From Dehalococcoidia bacterium (lineage in GTDB: Bacteria; Chloroflexota; Dehalococcoidia; UBA2979): 64,000 nucleotides of DNA. Both the position numbers and the translations under genes were made by a program. Under the pieces are notes generated by a model. That model was not told the origin of the DNA. It worked only from the letters and a program-made list of their open reading frames with translations, and made no database searches. The DNA lies in assembly GCA_009379925.1 (NCBI GenBank), contig WHSU01000003.1, forward strand, positions 108,120-172,119, written 5' to 3'. Below, in pieces: positions 28,376-38,132 of the stretch; the first letter of the stretch is position 1; each line of letters begins with the position of its first letter.

Positions 28376-29283
28376 CGGCCGCTACGCGTCGCCGCTCGTC
28401 GGTCGCGCCTCGGGCCGCCGGATGCGGGCTCGGGCGCCGGAGGCGGTGGCGGCAGGTCCTCGCCGGGCGCGGGCACCGGCGGGCGCGTCGCGAAGTAGTA
28501 GACGAAGGGGATCGCCCCGAGCACGACGAGCACCGAGACAGTCTGCGGCACGCGGATCAGGCCCAGCGGCCCCTCGGCGGAGTCGAGCCGCAGGTAGGTG
28601 AGGAAGAAGCGCATCACCGCGTAGCCGATGAGGAACGTGAAGAACGTCAGGCCGGCCCGGTGCCGGAAGACGCCGTAGAAGACGTAGAACAGCAGCCCGA
28701 GGATGGCGATGTCGCCCAGCAGCTCGTAGGTCGTGGCCGGGTGGTGCGGCCCCACGGCGATCGAGTGGGCGAAGGCGGGCGAGTCCGCGTTCGTGTAGGT
28801 CGCGCCCCACGGCAGGTCGGTTGCCTTCGCCAGGTGCTCACCGTTGATCAGGTCGCCGATGCGGCCGATCGCCATGCCCGTGATCAGGCCGAAGGAGGCG
28901 ATGTCCAGCCCTCGGCCGATCGGGTAACCGCGCCACAGCCCGAAGAGCAGCGCGCCCAGCACGCCGCCCAGCACGGCGCCCCAGATGGAGATGCCGCCCT
29001 CCGTGATCGCGAAGATCTCGGCGGGATTCGAGCCGTAGAAGTCCCAGTGTTCCGCGACGAAGAGCAGCCGCGCGCCGACGATGCCGCTCGGCACGCCCAC
29101 CAGCGCCAGTGTATACGCGTCGTCCTCGTCGTAACGCACGACCTTCGCCATGCGCAGCGACAACTGCACGCCCACGAGGATGCCGATGGCGGTGAAGAGG
29201 CCGTGCCACGTGAGCAGGAACCCACCGATCTCGGTGATGTTCGGGCTCCACGGGATCTCGATGGCCAGCATGGGGTTCGGCAC
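28372..29283 (-). CDS. lgt: prolipoprotein diacylglyceryl transferase
   Basis: LTWHGLFTAIGILVGVQLSLR; GRIGDLINGEHLAKATDLPWGATYTN; HPATTYELLGDI. Confidence 0.95.
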   Translation of the reverse strand: MPNPMLAIEIPWSPNITEIGGFLLTWHGLFTAIGILVGVQLSLRMAKVVRYDEDDAYTLALVGVPSGIVGARLLFVAEHWDFYGSNPAEIFAITEGGISIWGAVLGGVLGALLFGLWRGYPIGRGLDIASFGLITGMAIGRIGDLINGEHLAKATDLPWGATYTNADSPAFAHSIAVGPHHPATTYELLGDIAILGLLFYVFYGVFRHRAGLTFFTFLIGYAVMRFFLTYLRLDSAEGPLGLIRVPQTVSVLVVLGAIPFVYYFATRPPVPAPGEDLPPPPPAPEPASGGPRRDRRAATRSGR

Positions 29284-29384
29284 GGACCACGGCTCCTGGC
29301 ACTGCGGTGGAGGGGAGTGCCTCCCATGCTAACCGGCGCGCCGGGCCGGTGATAGGGACACCGGGGCTGCGCGGGCGGCGCGCG

Positions 29385-29411
29385 TCCTTCGACGGGCTCA
29401 GGATGAACGGA
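29385..29411. repeat. dispersed repeat family A
   Basis: TCCTTCGACGGGCTCAGGATGAACGGA. Confidence 0.75.
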
Positions 29412-29425
29412 GCGCGCGCCGCTTG

Positions 29426-30253
29426 CTACGCCACCGGCTCGAACAGGCGCTGGTAGAGGCCCCGTACCTCCTCGGGCGGGAGGTCCTTGCCCAGGAAGCC
29501 GTCCTCGATGCGCACCTCGGCGTGCAGGTGCAACTCGGTGCCGGGCGCCGTCACGGACTCGGGCGTCCCGGACTCGCCCACCGCTCCGATCACGTCGCCG
29601 GCGTAGACATCGAGGCCGGGCGCCACGCCGTCGGCAACACCGGAGAGGTGCGCGTAGCGGGTCACGATGCCGTTCCCGTGGTCCACCCACACCTGCCGCC
29701 CGCGGTAGACGTCCAGCGTCTCCGGGTCCGAGTCGCCCTGCTCCGCCGTCTTCGCATCGAGCCGCTCGACATCCTCGAGGGTCAGTTCCTCATAGTCGTG
29801 GTCGGCGCGCACCACGACTCCGCGGTACATCGCCCGCACGGGCGTGCCGAGGCTGATATCGGTGCACACATCGCCGTGGTAGAAGTCGACGCCCTCATGC
29901 ACGCCGTTGCGGTACGCCCGAGGTGCGTTCGGCATGACCTCGTCCCGGGACGGCAGGCAGGCCTCCTCGATGGGGATGGCAAACCCGGTGAGGTCGTCCG
30001 CGTCCAGGTCGCTGGGCGGCGCCGTCGGGCTGAAGGGCACGGCCTCGACCGTCGCGGAGGGCGCCGGCGCGCCCGCATCCGGCGCGTCACCCACCGGCGA
30101 GCCGTCCGCGAACACCATCACCTCGGGGTCCGCGTCGCCACCGATGCAGGCCGCGAGGCCCGCCGCCAGCGGCACACCGGCGAGGAACACGACGAAGTGC
30201 CGGCGGGGCATCCGGGAGGCTCGGCGGCGGCGGATCGTTCGATGCAGCGGCAC
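29426..30253 (-). CDS. M23-family-like peptidase lipoprotein
   Basis: Lipobox LAAGLAAC; HEGVDFYHGDVCTDISLGTPVRAMYRGVVV...VWVDHGNGIVTRYAHL...ELHLHAEV. Confidence 0.8.
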   Translation of the reverse strand: MPLHRTIRRRRASRMPRRHFVVFLAGVPLAAGLAACIGGDADPEVMVFADGSPVGDAPDAGAPAPSATVEAVPFSPTAPPSDLDADDLTGFAIPIEEACLPSRDEVMPNAPRAYRNGVHEGVDFYHGDVCTDISLGTPVRAMYRGVVVRADHDYEELTLEDVERLDAKTAEQGDSDPETLDVYRGRQVWVDHGNGIVTRYAHLSGVADGVAPGLDVYAGDVIGAVGESGTPESVTAPGTELHLHAEVRIEDGFLGKDLPPEEVRGLYQRLFEPVA

Positions 30254-30354
30254 AGCAGCTCCACTCGCTGCCCCGCCACACCCCGAGCATCGGAAGGATG
30301 CGCCGGAGGGTCAACCCACGCGCCCGGCGCGTATCAGCGGACCGTCAGCCAGGT

Positions 30355-31131
30355 CTACCGAGCGATGCCGTCGAAGCGGGGGGCGCGGTGGCGGGCTACC
30401 TCGGCGGCGGAAGCGTGCGCGCGCTCCGCGTAAGGTGCGGGACGGCGCTCGAGGCCGATGTCGGTGCCGGTGCGGTGTCGAAGCGCGGCTTCCAGCAGGT
30501 GGTCGAGCAGCGTCGGGTTCTTCGGCAGCAACGAGCCGTGGAGGTACGTCCCGATGGCCTGCCGGTAGACCGCGCCCTCCGTGCCGTCGCCGCCGTTGTT
30601 GCCCCATCCGTACTCGATGGTGGCGAACGGCGCGGCGTGCGGCCCGAGGTAGGTGCGCCCGGCGTGGTTCTCGAAGCCCACGACCTCGCCGAGGCCGGTG
30701 ACGTGGCTCTTCGCCACCACGTCGCCGATGCAGCGCGGCCACCCCGCGCCCGGCGCGACCGTCGTCACGTCGAACAGGCCGATGCCGGGGATCTCCTCGC
30801 CCATGTGGTCGCGGTACCAGCGCCCGAAGAGCTGGAACCCGCCGCACACGGTGAGCATCGCCACGTCGTGCTCCGCCCACGCGCGCAGCTGCTCGCCGCG
30901 ACCGGCGAGTTCCGAGGCGATGCGCCGCTGCTCGCGGTCTTGCCCGCCGCCGATCAGCACCAGGTCCGCGTCCGCCGGCAGGCGGTCACCGAGGCTGACC
31001 GGGGACACATCGAGCGCGAGCCCGTATTCCTTCGCGCGCTGGGAGACGGCGATCACGTTGCCACGGTCGGCGTAGACGTTCATCACGTCGTCGTAGAGGG
31101 TCACGACGCGCACCGGCGGCGTCCCGCTCAT
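30355..31131 (-). CDS. gatD: lipid II isoglutaminyl synthase glutaminase-like subunit (CobB/CobQ-like GATase)
   Basis: LYDDVMNVYADRGNVIAVSQRAKEYGL...LVLIGGGQDREQ...MLTVCGGFQLFG...FENHAGRTYLG. Confidence 0.88.
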   Translation of the reverse strand: MSGTPPVRVVTLYDDVMNVYADRGNVIAVSQRAKEYGLALDVSPVSLGDRLPADADLVLIGGGQDREQRRIASELAGRGEQLRAWAEHDVAMLTVCGGFQLFGRWYRDHMGEEIPGIGLFDVTTVAPGAGWPRCIGDVVAKSHVTGLGEVVGFENHAGRTYLGPHAAPFATIEYGWGNNGGDGTEGAVYRQAIGTYLHGSLLPKNPTLLDHLLEAALRHRTGTDIGLERRPAPYAERAHASAAEVARHRAPRFDGIAR

Positions 31132-32513
31132 CGCTGCTCCCGTTCCCAGTACGGCCGCCCGCCGGCGCGGCGCGCCAGCGCCTCCCGCACCTCCAGCATG
31201 GCCGTGTACGTGGGCACCACCTCCAGGCGTGCGCCCCGCTCCGTGTGCGCCAGCGCAAGGTCGAGCGCGCGCTCGCAGTCGGCGTCGACGGCGGCCGGCT
31301 CGATGCCCGCGAGGGCGAGCCGCAGCGCCAGGTCCGGCGCGCGGCGGCCGGAGCAGACGACGGGACCGACGCGCCCCGCGAGGCGTTCGAGGTCGGCGTC
31401 GTAGATCCAGGAGACGTCCTGGCCGTCCTGGATGCCGTCGTTCAGCATCGCCAGCACTACAGGTGGCGTGGGCGACGCGCCGAGCGTTCGCACGATCTGG
31501 TTGAGGCCGGCCGGGTTCTTCGCCAGCAACACGCGCACCTCGCGGCCGTCCACGTCGAATCGCTCCTGCCGTCCGAAGGCCGGGCCCGCGGCGCCGAGGG
31601 CCGACGCGATCGCGGCGACCGGGATCCCGAGCGCGTGCGCGGCCGCCGCAGCGGCCAGTGCGTTGTACACGGAGTAGAGCCCCGCCAGCGGCAGCCGCAT
31701 CGGGACGGCTTCGCCGCCGACGCTCAGGTCGAAGCAGGTCTCGTCGCGCCCCAGCTCGACGTGCCGGGCGGCGACCCCCGGCGCGGGCCGCACGCGGCCG
31801 CAGGCCTCGCAGCGCCAGCGGCCGACGTGCCCCATGTAGATGCCGTCGTACGTCAGCCTGGCGCCGCAGCGGCAGAACCGCGCATCCGAGGCGTGCTCGC
31901 TCCCCTCGATGGCGACGGCCGGGTCCTCGACGCCGAAGCCCACGACGGCGCCGGGGGACTCCTCCGCGAGTTGCGCGATCGAGGGGTCATCGACGTTCAG
32001 CACGAGGGTGGCCGGACCGCCGCGGGCGACCATGCGTCGCCAGCCCTCGGCGACGGAGTCCACCTCGCCGTAGCGGTCCAGCTGGTCCCGGAAGAGGTTG
32101 AGGAACACACCGGCGCGCGGTCGGATGCGCGGCCAGAGCGGCGGCAGCGCCGCTTCGTCCACCTCCAGCACCCCCAGCCGCTGCCGGGCGCGCGGGACGC
32201 GGCCACTCCAGCCCGCGGCATCGACGTACGCGGTCACCAGGCCGCGCTCGAGGTTGGAGCCGGAGGCGTTGGCCAGCGGTTCGAGGCCGGCCGCGCGCGC
32301 GACCGTGCTCAAGAGGTGCGCCGTCGTCGTCTTGCCGTTCGTGCCGGTCACGGTGACCGCCCCGTGGCCCAGTTGCCCCGCGAGCGCCTCGACGAGCCCC
32401 GGCGCTAGCGTGCCCGCGACGAGCCCCGGCAGCGCCGTGCCCCCGCCACGGCCGAGGCGGCGCGCCGCCTCACCCGCCCCGCGTCCGGCGAGGAGGGCGG
32501 TCCGCTGCCGCAT
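31128..32513 (-). CDS. murT: Mur ligase family, MurT-like lipid II isoglutaminyl synthase subunit
   Basis: VTVTGTNGKTTTAHLLSTVA; FLNLFRDQLDRYGEVD; zinc-ribbon CRCGARLTYDGIYMGHVGRWRCEACG. Confidence 0.9.
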   Translation of the reverse strand: MRQRTALLAGRGAGEAARRLGRGGGTALPGLVAGTLAPGLVEALAGQLGHGAVTVTGTNGKTTTAHLLSTVARAAGLEPLANASGSNLERGLVTAYVDAAGWSGRVPRARQRLGVLEVDEAALPPLWPRIRPRAGVFLNLFRDQLDRYGEVDSVAEGWRRMVARGGPATLVLNVDDPSIAQLAEESPGAVVGFGVEDPAVAIEGSEHASDARFCRCGARLTYDGIYMGHVGRWRCEACGRVRPAPGVAARHVELGRDETCFDLSVGGEAVPMRLPLAGLYSVYNALAAAAAAHALGIPVAAIASALGAAGPAFGRQERFDVDGREVRVLLAKNPAGLNQIVRTLGASPTPPVVLAMLNDGIQDGQDVSWIYDADLERLAGRVGPVVCSGRRAPDLALRLALAGIEPAAVDADCERALDLALAHTERGARLEVVPTYTAMLEVREALARRAGGRPYWEREQR

Positions 32514-32668
32514 CGATGGCCCGCGACCCGTGGCACGACTCATCGCACGATTGTCGCACGGGGCGACCGAGGGCACCCGGCCGGTGAGCCCGTCCGGCGT
32601 GTCGCTGGGCGAGAGCCAACGGTAGGAGCCGCGGCAGACGCGGCACCGAGCTGGCAGTGCGGCCGGTC

Positions 32669-32944
32669 TTAGCGCTCGACGGTCTCCGGGGGCGGCGCAC
32701 CCTCGGCCGCCTCGGCCTCGGGCGAGGGCTCCACGCCGAAATCCGCCGGGTTGTCCCAGTTGGTGGTGGCCATGGTGTAGCCAACCCAGAACGCGATGCC
32801 GGAGACGACACCCAGGCCGAGCCCCACGGGGATCGCGACCGCCAGGTAGGAGCGGCGCGTGGCCGCGAGGAAGAAAAGGAGCAGCTGCACCACGGAGAGC
32901 GCCATCAGCGCCCGACCGATCATGCGGGAGCGCTCCTGTGTCAC
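32669..32944 (-). CDS. small two-TM membrane protein
   Basis: MIGRALMALSVVQLLLFFLAATRRSYLAVAIPVGLGLGVVSGIAFWVGYTMATTNW. Confidence 0.6.
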   Translation of the reverse strand: MTQERSRMIGRALMALSVVQLLLFFLAATRRSYLAVAIPVGLGLGVVSGIAFWVGYTMATTNWDNPADFGVEPSPEAEAAEGAPPPETVER

Positions 32945-33186
32945 TCGTGGCTCCCGTGGGCCGGCGCGGCTGGTGCGCCCTCCGCCTCCATGGCGCGGCG
33001 AAGGTCCGGCGGCAGCAGGTTCGGGATGCCCTCCGTGATCGGGTACGTCTCGTCACAGGCGGCGCAGTAGAGGGAGCCCTCGATGACCTCGCCGGCGTCC
33101 TCGCGGGCGACCGTGAGCGTCAGTTCTCCCTTGCAGACGGGACAGGCGAGGATCTCCATCAGGTCAGGCCGCATCGTTACCCCCAA
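32941..33186 (-). CDS. Trm112 family protein
   Basis: LMEILACPVCKGELTL...LYCAACDETYPITEGIPNLLP. Confidence 0.9.
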   Translation of the reverse strand: MGVTMRPDLMEILACPVCKGELTLTVAREDAGEVIEGSLYCAACDETYPITEGIPNLLPPDLRRAMEAEGAPAAPAHGSHE

Positions 33187-33341
33187 TCAGGCGGGCGGAT
33201 CATAGGCGCGGCGCGAAGCGGGCGGCAAACCCCAGCGCGTGCGTGGCATCGAGCGGTACGTGGCGGTACCGAGGGGCGTCGCTCGCCCCGCGTGGAGCCC
33301 CCGCCGTAGACTCGAAGCAGCGTTCGAAGCGGGGGTCAGCG

Positions 33342-34067
33342 GTGGACGACGCGCAGCCGGACACGCAGCCGGACGGCGCCGAGGTGGAGCGCGGCGAGGT
33401 GGAGCGAATTGCGCTGCACCGGCGCATCGCCGTCATCACGCCGGACTCGGTCGCCATTAAGCAGCCCCGAGGCGGCCTGGTTGGCCCGCTCGTGCAGGCG
33501 CTGATCGCCGGCGGCTCGGTCTTCCTGATCGCGACGTACATGGACCGGCTGCCCATCTGGTTGCTGCTCGTGCTGCTGGTGCTCCTGCTCATCTTCGGCC
33601 CGGCCGCGGTGCTGGGCCTCGTCTACAACGTCGTCGGGTCGGCCTTCATCATGGAGCGCAAGAAGCAGTCCGCTCGCTGGCAGCAGGGCTTCCTCGGACT
33701 CGGCCTCGGCACGCACGAACTGGTCCCCTTCTGGCGCATCAGCGAGATCCGAGTGCGCACCGACTACGACGACGAACTGGCCGGCGGCGACCTACAGGAC
33801 GTCGTCGAGTGGGCCATCGAGCTGGTGAAGGACAACGGCCGCGTGTTGCAGGTCGGCACGGTCGTGGCTGCGCGTCCCCTGGCGCAAGAGGCCACCGAGC
33901 GCGCCAACCGGGTCGCCGAGGCGCTGGCGGAGATGGCCGGCGCCGCGGCCGCGCTGGCCGCCGTGCCCCTCGCGGAGGAGGAGCCCGCCGCCGAGGACAT
34001 GCCCGCGCCACCCGCCCGTCGCTTCCGCCGCATCGATGGGCCACACGCGGAGGACCGCCCGACCTAA
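33342..34067 (+). CDS. membrane-anchored hypothetical protein
   Basis: GTG start VDDAQPDTQPDGAEVERGEVERIALHRRIAVITPDSVAIKQPRGGLVGPLVQALIAGGSVFL...TM IWLLLVLLVLLLIFGPAAVLGLVY. Confidence 0.6.
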   Translation: MDDAQPDTQPDGAEVERGEVERIALHRRIAVITPDSVAIKQPRGGLVGPLVQALIAGGSVFLIATYMDRLPIWLLLVLLVLLLIFGPAAVLGLVYNVVGSAFIMERKKQSARWQQGFLGLGLGTHELVPFWRISEIRVRTDYDDELAGGDLQDVVEWAIELVKDNGRVLQVGTVVAARPLAQEATERANRVAEALAEMAGAAAALAAVPLAEEEPAAEDMPAPPARRFRRIDGPHAEDRPT

Positions 34068-34109
34068 CATCGAGGCTAGCCGCGCGCGAAAGCAGCACGG
34101 GAGGTCGTC

Positions 34110-34514
34110 GTGGACCGAGCGATGGAGCTGATGCGGGACGCCCGCGCGATCGCCGTGGTGGGCATCTCCCCCGACCCGTCGAGGCCCTCGCACGACGTGG
34201 CTCGCTACCTCATCGAGGCCGGGTTCGAGGTGTACCTGGTGAACCCGACCGAGGAGGGCGAGATCCTCGGCCGCCCCGTCTACGCCCGCGTGCAGGATCT
34301 CCCGGAGCCGGTCGACATCGTGGACATCTTCCGCCGCCCGGCGCTCGTCGTCCCCCTCGTGCAGGACGCCATCGAGGCTCGCGCGAAGGCAGTCTGGCTC
34401 CAACTGGACATCGTCAACGAAGACGCCGCCACCCGGGCGCGCGAGGCCGGCCTGGAGGTGGTGATGGACCGCTGCACCAAGATCGAGCACCGCCGGCTGG
34501 GCTCGGCACGATAG
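34110..34514 (+). CDS. CoA-binding domain protein
   Basis: ARAIAVVGISPDPSRPSHDVARYLIEAGFEVYLVNPTEEGEILGRPVYARVQDLPEPVDIVDIFRRP. Confidence 0.93.
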   Translation: MDRAMELMRDARAIAVVGISPDPSRPSHDVARYLIEAGFEVYLVNPTEEGEILGRPVYARVQDLPEPVDIVDIFRRPALVVPLVQDAIEARAKAVWLQLDIVNEDAATRAREAGLEVVMDRCTKIEHRRLGSAR

Positions 34515-34620
34515 CCGGGCGCCGTGTCGGGATAGTGCTCCACCCTTCGCGGACTGTTCCCAACCTCCATGAGTGCTACACTGCATCTCTAAGGGGACTG
34601 GTGCGCGGAAAGTCACCCGA

Positions 34621-36072
34621 TTGAACCCGAGCCTGCGCGAGAAGTGCGGTGTCTTCGGCGTCTTCGCCCCGGGCGAAGACGTGGCTCGGATTACCTTCTT
34701 CGGCTTGCACGCCCTCCAGCATCGTGGCCAGGAATCGGCCGGCATCGCCACCACCGACGGTGCATCGATGCAGCTCCAGGCCGAGATGGGTCTCGTCACC
34801 CAGATCTTCACCGAAGAGAAGCTCGCGGGCCTCTCCGGCCATGCGGCCGTAGGCCACACGCGCTACTCGACGACCGGGTCGAGCATCCAGTGCAACGCGC
34901 AGCCCTTCATCATCGACGGCCCGCACGGGCCGCTGGCAATCGCGCACAACGGCAACGTCGTCAACGCCGAACTGCTGCGGGACGACCTGTTGGAGCGCGG
35001 CGTCCACTTCGAGACGACCACGGACACCGAAGTGCTGGCGCACCTGATCGCGACGGCGCCGGGCGAGGAGTGGCCGGAGCGCTTCGGCGCGCTGATGCGC
35101 CGCGCGAACGGCGCGTACTCCCTCACCATCCTGACGCACGACGCGGTGTACGCGGTGCGTGACCCCATGGGAAACCGGCCGCTCTGCGTCGGCCGCCTCA
35201 ACGGCGGTTACGTGTTCGCCTCGGAGTCCTGCGCGCTGGACCACCTGGGCGCGGAGTTCCTGCGCGAGGTGCAGCCCGGCGAGGTGATGCGTGCGGACGC
35301 CGCGGGCCTCGAGTCCTGGTTCCCGCTGGGGGACGAGCCCCCCAGGCCGCGCGCGCTCTGCATGCTGGAGTTCATCTACTTCGCCCGCCCGGATTCCTAC
35401 CTGGGCGGCGAACGCATCCACCCCGTGCGCACGCGCATGGGCGCGCGGCTGGCGCGGGAACACCCGGTAGCGGCCGACCTGGTCATCGGCGTGCCCGACT
35501 CGGCGACGGCGGCGGCCATCGGCTACGCGCAGGAGTCCGGCATCCCCTACGCCGAGGGGCTGGTGAAGAACCGGTACGTCGGCCGGACCTTCATCCAGCC
35601 CGACCAGCGCCTGCGCGAGCAGGGCGTGCAACTGAAGTTCAACCCCCTGCGCGAGGTGCTCGAGGGCAAGCGCGTCGTCGTCGTCGACGACACGATCGTG
35701 CGCGGGACCACCACGCCTCGAGTGGTCGCGATGCTGCGCAAGGCCGGCGCCACCGAGGTGCATATGCGCATCACCTCGCCGCCGATCACCCACCCCTGCT
35801 TCTACGGCGTCGACATGGCCAGCCGCGGCGAGCTGATCGCCGCCCACGAGTCCGTCGAGGAGATCCGCCAGCACATCGACGCAGACAGCCTCGGCTACCT
35901 CTCGCTCGCCGGCACGGTCGATGCGACGTACCAGGGCGAGGACACGCTGTGCGCCGCCTGCTTCTCCGGCCAGTACCCCAGCGAAGTCCCACTTCAGCTC
36001 GACAAGTTCGCCCTCGAAGCTGACCCCACCCGCGACCGCCACGCGGTCCCGGCGCTGGTGCGGCTGACGTAG
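34621..36072 (+). CDS. purF: amidophosphoribosyltransferase
   Basis: KCGVFGVFAPGEDVARITFFGLHALQHRGQESAGIA; PRTase motif VVVVDDTIVRGTT; TTG start. Confidence 0.97.
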   Translation: MNPSLREKCGVFGVFAPGEDVARITFFGLHALQHRGQESAGIATTDGASMQLQAEMGLVTQIFTEEKLAGLSGHAAVGHTRYSTTGSSIQCNAQPFIIDGPHGPLAIAHNGNVVNAELLRDDLLERGVHFETTTDTEVLAHLIATAPGEEWPERFGALMRRANGAYSLTILTHDAVYAVRDPMGNRPLCVGRLNGGYVFASESCALDHLGAEFLREVQPGEVMRADAAGLESWFPLGDEPPRPRALCMLEFIYFARPDSYLGGERIHPVRTRMGARLAREHPVAADLVIGVPDSATAAAIGYAQESGIPYAEGLVKNRYVGRTFIQPDQRLREQGVQLKFNPLREVLEGKRVVVVDDTIVRGTTTPRVVAMLRKAGATEVHMRITSPPITHPCFYGVDMASRGELIAAHESVEEIRQHIDADSLGYLSLAGTVDATYQGEDTLCAACFSGQYPSEVPLQLDKFALEADPTRDRHAVPALVRLT

Positions 36073-36081
36073 GCTACAGCC

Positions 36082-36375
36082 ATGGTCACGCGATCACCGC
36101 AGCAAGTACGAGACGATGCGACAGCGTACTTCCGGGAACCGGAGCTGCCGGCCGCGCTCGGCTGGGTGCATTCGCTCTCACCGCTGAATCAGCGGCTGTT
36201 CACCGTGGAGTTGGCCGACGCCTTGAAGACCGAGGTCATCACCGGCGAACTTGATGCCCTCGTGCAACTCGTGGAGGACTGGCAGGCGACCGCGGAACTC
36301 GATGCCGCGCCGGAGGTCCGAGCCGATGTCCAGCGCCCGAAGGAGTACCGGCCGCTACGTTCGTTCAGCGCCTGA
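36082..36375 (+). CDS. short hypothetical protein
   Basis: MVTRSPQQVRDDATAYFREPELPAALGWVHSLSPLNQRLFTVELADALKTEVITGELDALVQLVEDWQATAE. Confidence 0.6.
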   Translation: MVTRSPQQVRDDATAYFREPELPAALGWVHSLSPLNQRLFTVELADALKTEVITGELDALVQLVEDWQATAELDAAPEVRADVQRPKEYRPLRSFSA

Positions 36376-36697
36376 TTCGCCGCCCGCCGCTGCTCCGCCT
36401 ACCCCAGTCGGGGTGATAGCCGATGTACTGAATCAGGACCTGCTTCGAATCCTCGTCGACGCGATAGATGATCCGGTAGTCCCGGTCGATATCGAACTGC
36501 CACAACCCTCGATGTTGGCCGCGTAGCTGCTTCAACGCACCGTTCGGGAGCCGCTCGGTCGGGCGGTGGGCAGCGTGCGTCCAGAGGAACTGGAGAGCGC
36601 GTTCCTGCTGACGTTCGTGCGGGAGCGCCTTCAACGCTTCCCAGTCGGACTGTTCCAGAACGACTTCGTACGTTGGGCGCGGTTGTTCCTGGGTCAT
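36365..36697 (-). CDS. RelE/ParE-like toxin-family protein
   Basis: YEVVLEQSDWEALKALPHERQQERALQFLWTHAAHRPTERLPNGALKQLRGQHRGLWQFDIDRDYRIIYRVDEDSKQVLIQYIGYHPDW. Confidence 0.8.
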   Translation of the reverse strand: MTQEQPRPTYEVVLEQSDWEALKALPHERQQERALQFLWTHAAHRPTERLPNGALKQLRGQHRGLWQFDIDRDYRIIYRVDEDSKQVLIQYIGYHPDWGRRSSGGRRIRR

Positions 36698-36946
36698 CGT
36701 CCTGGGTTTCTCGTCAGTGAGCCCGTGGATTGTCACCCAGATCGTTGATACGGAATTGCGGCTTACGCACAGGCTTGTCCGAAACGCGTGGTACCTAGCG
36801 CCAACACGCATTCGCGTTTTGCGGCGCCGCTCTCGAGTCGGGCTCGCTCTCCTCGACCGCATCGAGGTGCTGGCGTACCCTCCGAGCCTGACGTGCCCGC
36901 GCCTCCCCGCCGGACATGAGTCCCCGATGACCCGACCGAAGGCACC

Positions 36947-38008
36947 ATGACCGAGCAGCGCTCGCGACCTGTGCGGTACGCCGACGCCGGCGTCGACATC
37001 GATGCCGCGGATGCCACCGTGCGCCGCTTCGCCGAGATCGCGACGCGCACGCGGCGGCCGGAGGTGCTGTCGGGCATCGGCGCGTTTGCCGGGCTGTTCC
37101 GCCTGGGCGAGGGCTACCGCGACCCGGTGCTCGTGGCCAGCGCGGACGGCGTCGGCACGAAGTTGCTCGTCGGCGCGGCCATGGACCGCTTCGACACGGT
37201 CGGCCACGACCTGGTCAACCACTGCGTCAACGACATCCTCGCGCTCGGCGCGCGCCCGCTCTTCTTCCTCGACTACCTGGCGACGGCGGACCTGCCGCAG
37301 GAGCGTCGCGTCGAGGTGGTGGCGGGCATCGGCACGGCGTGCGAGCAGAACGGCGTCGCCCTGCTCGGCGGCGAGACCGCCGACATGCCGGACCTCTACC
37401 GCGACGGTGACTACGACCTCGCCGGCTTCATCGTCGGCGTGGTGGAGCGGGACGAGGTGATCGACGGTGCGCGCATCGAGGCGGGCGACGCGCTGATCGC
37501 GTTGCCCGCCAACGGCCTGCAGACGAACGGCTACTCGCTCGTCCGCGAGCTGTGGGCCATCGGCAAGGGGTTGGGCGCGGACCACGACCGCCAGGTACTG
37601 GACGAGCGCTACGAGGAGCTGGGCGGCAGCCTCGGGGACGCGCTGCTGGCCGTGCATCCCTCGTACCTCGCCGCGCTCGAGCCGGTGCTGAGGCGGCTCC
37701 GTGGCATCGCCCACATCACCGGCGGCGGCATCACCGGCAACCTTCCGCGCATCTTCCCGGAGGGGCTGGGCGCCGAGATCGACCGTTCGAGCTGGCAACC
37801 GCTGCCCATCTTCGAGTTGATCCAGCGCACCGGCGACGTCGAGGACGCGGAGATGTTCCGTACCTTCAACATGGGCGCCGGCATCATCGTCGCCACCGCC
37901 GAGGCGGACGCCGGCGTAGTCCTCGAGGCCGTGCCGGGCGCGTGGCGCATCGGCCGCGTCGTCGAGCGCGGGCCGGACGACCCGCCGGTGCGGGGCCTCG
38001 AGGGGTAA
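36947..38008 (+). CDS. purM: phosphoribosylformylglycinamidine cyclo-ligase
   Basis: YADAGVDIDAAD...DGVGTKLLVGAAMDRFDTVGHDLVNHCVNDILALGARPLFFLDYLA...LLGGETADMPDLY...HITGGGITGNLPRIFPEG. Confidence 0.97.
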   Translation: MTEQRSRPVRYADAGVDIDAADATVRRFAEIATRTRRPEVLSGIGAFAGLFRLGEGYRDPVLVASADGVGTKLLVGAAMDRFDTVGHDLVNHCVNDILALGARPLFFLDYLATADLPQERRVEVVAGIGTACEQNGVALLGGETADMPDLYRDGDYDLAGFIVGVVERDEVIDGARIEAGDALIALPANGLQTNGYSLVRELWAIGKGLGADHDRQVLDERYEELGGSLGDALLAVHPSYLAALEPVLRRLRGIAHITGGGITGNLPRIFPEGLGAEIDRSSWQPLPIFELIQRTGDVEDAEMFRTFNMGAGIIVATAEADAGVVLEAVPGAWRIGRVVERGPDDPPVRGLEG

Positions 38009-38032
38009 GGAGCGGCCTCGCCGTCCCGGCTC

Positions 38033-38060
38033 GCCCTTCGACGGGCTCAGGACGAGCGGG
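38033..38060. repeat. dispersed repeat family A
   Basis: GCCCTTCGACGGGCTCAGGACGAGCGGG. Confidence 0.75.
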
Positions 38061-38087
38061 ATCTCGCTCTCCTCGCTCGCGGCGCGG

Positions 38088-38108
38088 GAGAGGGGTCGGG
38101 GGTGAGGG
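38088..38108. repeat. dispersed repeat family B (half element)
   Basis: GGAGAGGGGTCGGGGGTGAGGG. Confidence 0.65.
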
Positions 38109-38132
38109 CCCACAGGCATCGGGAGAGAGACC

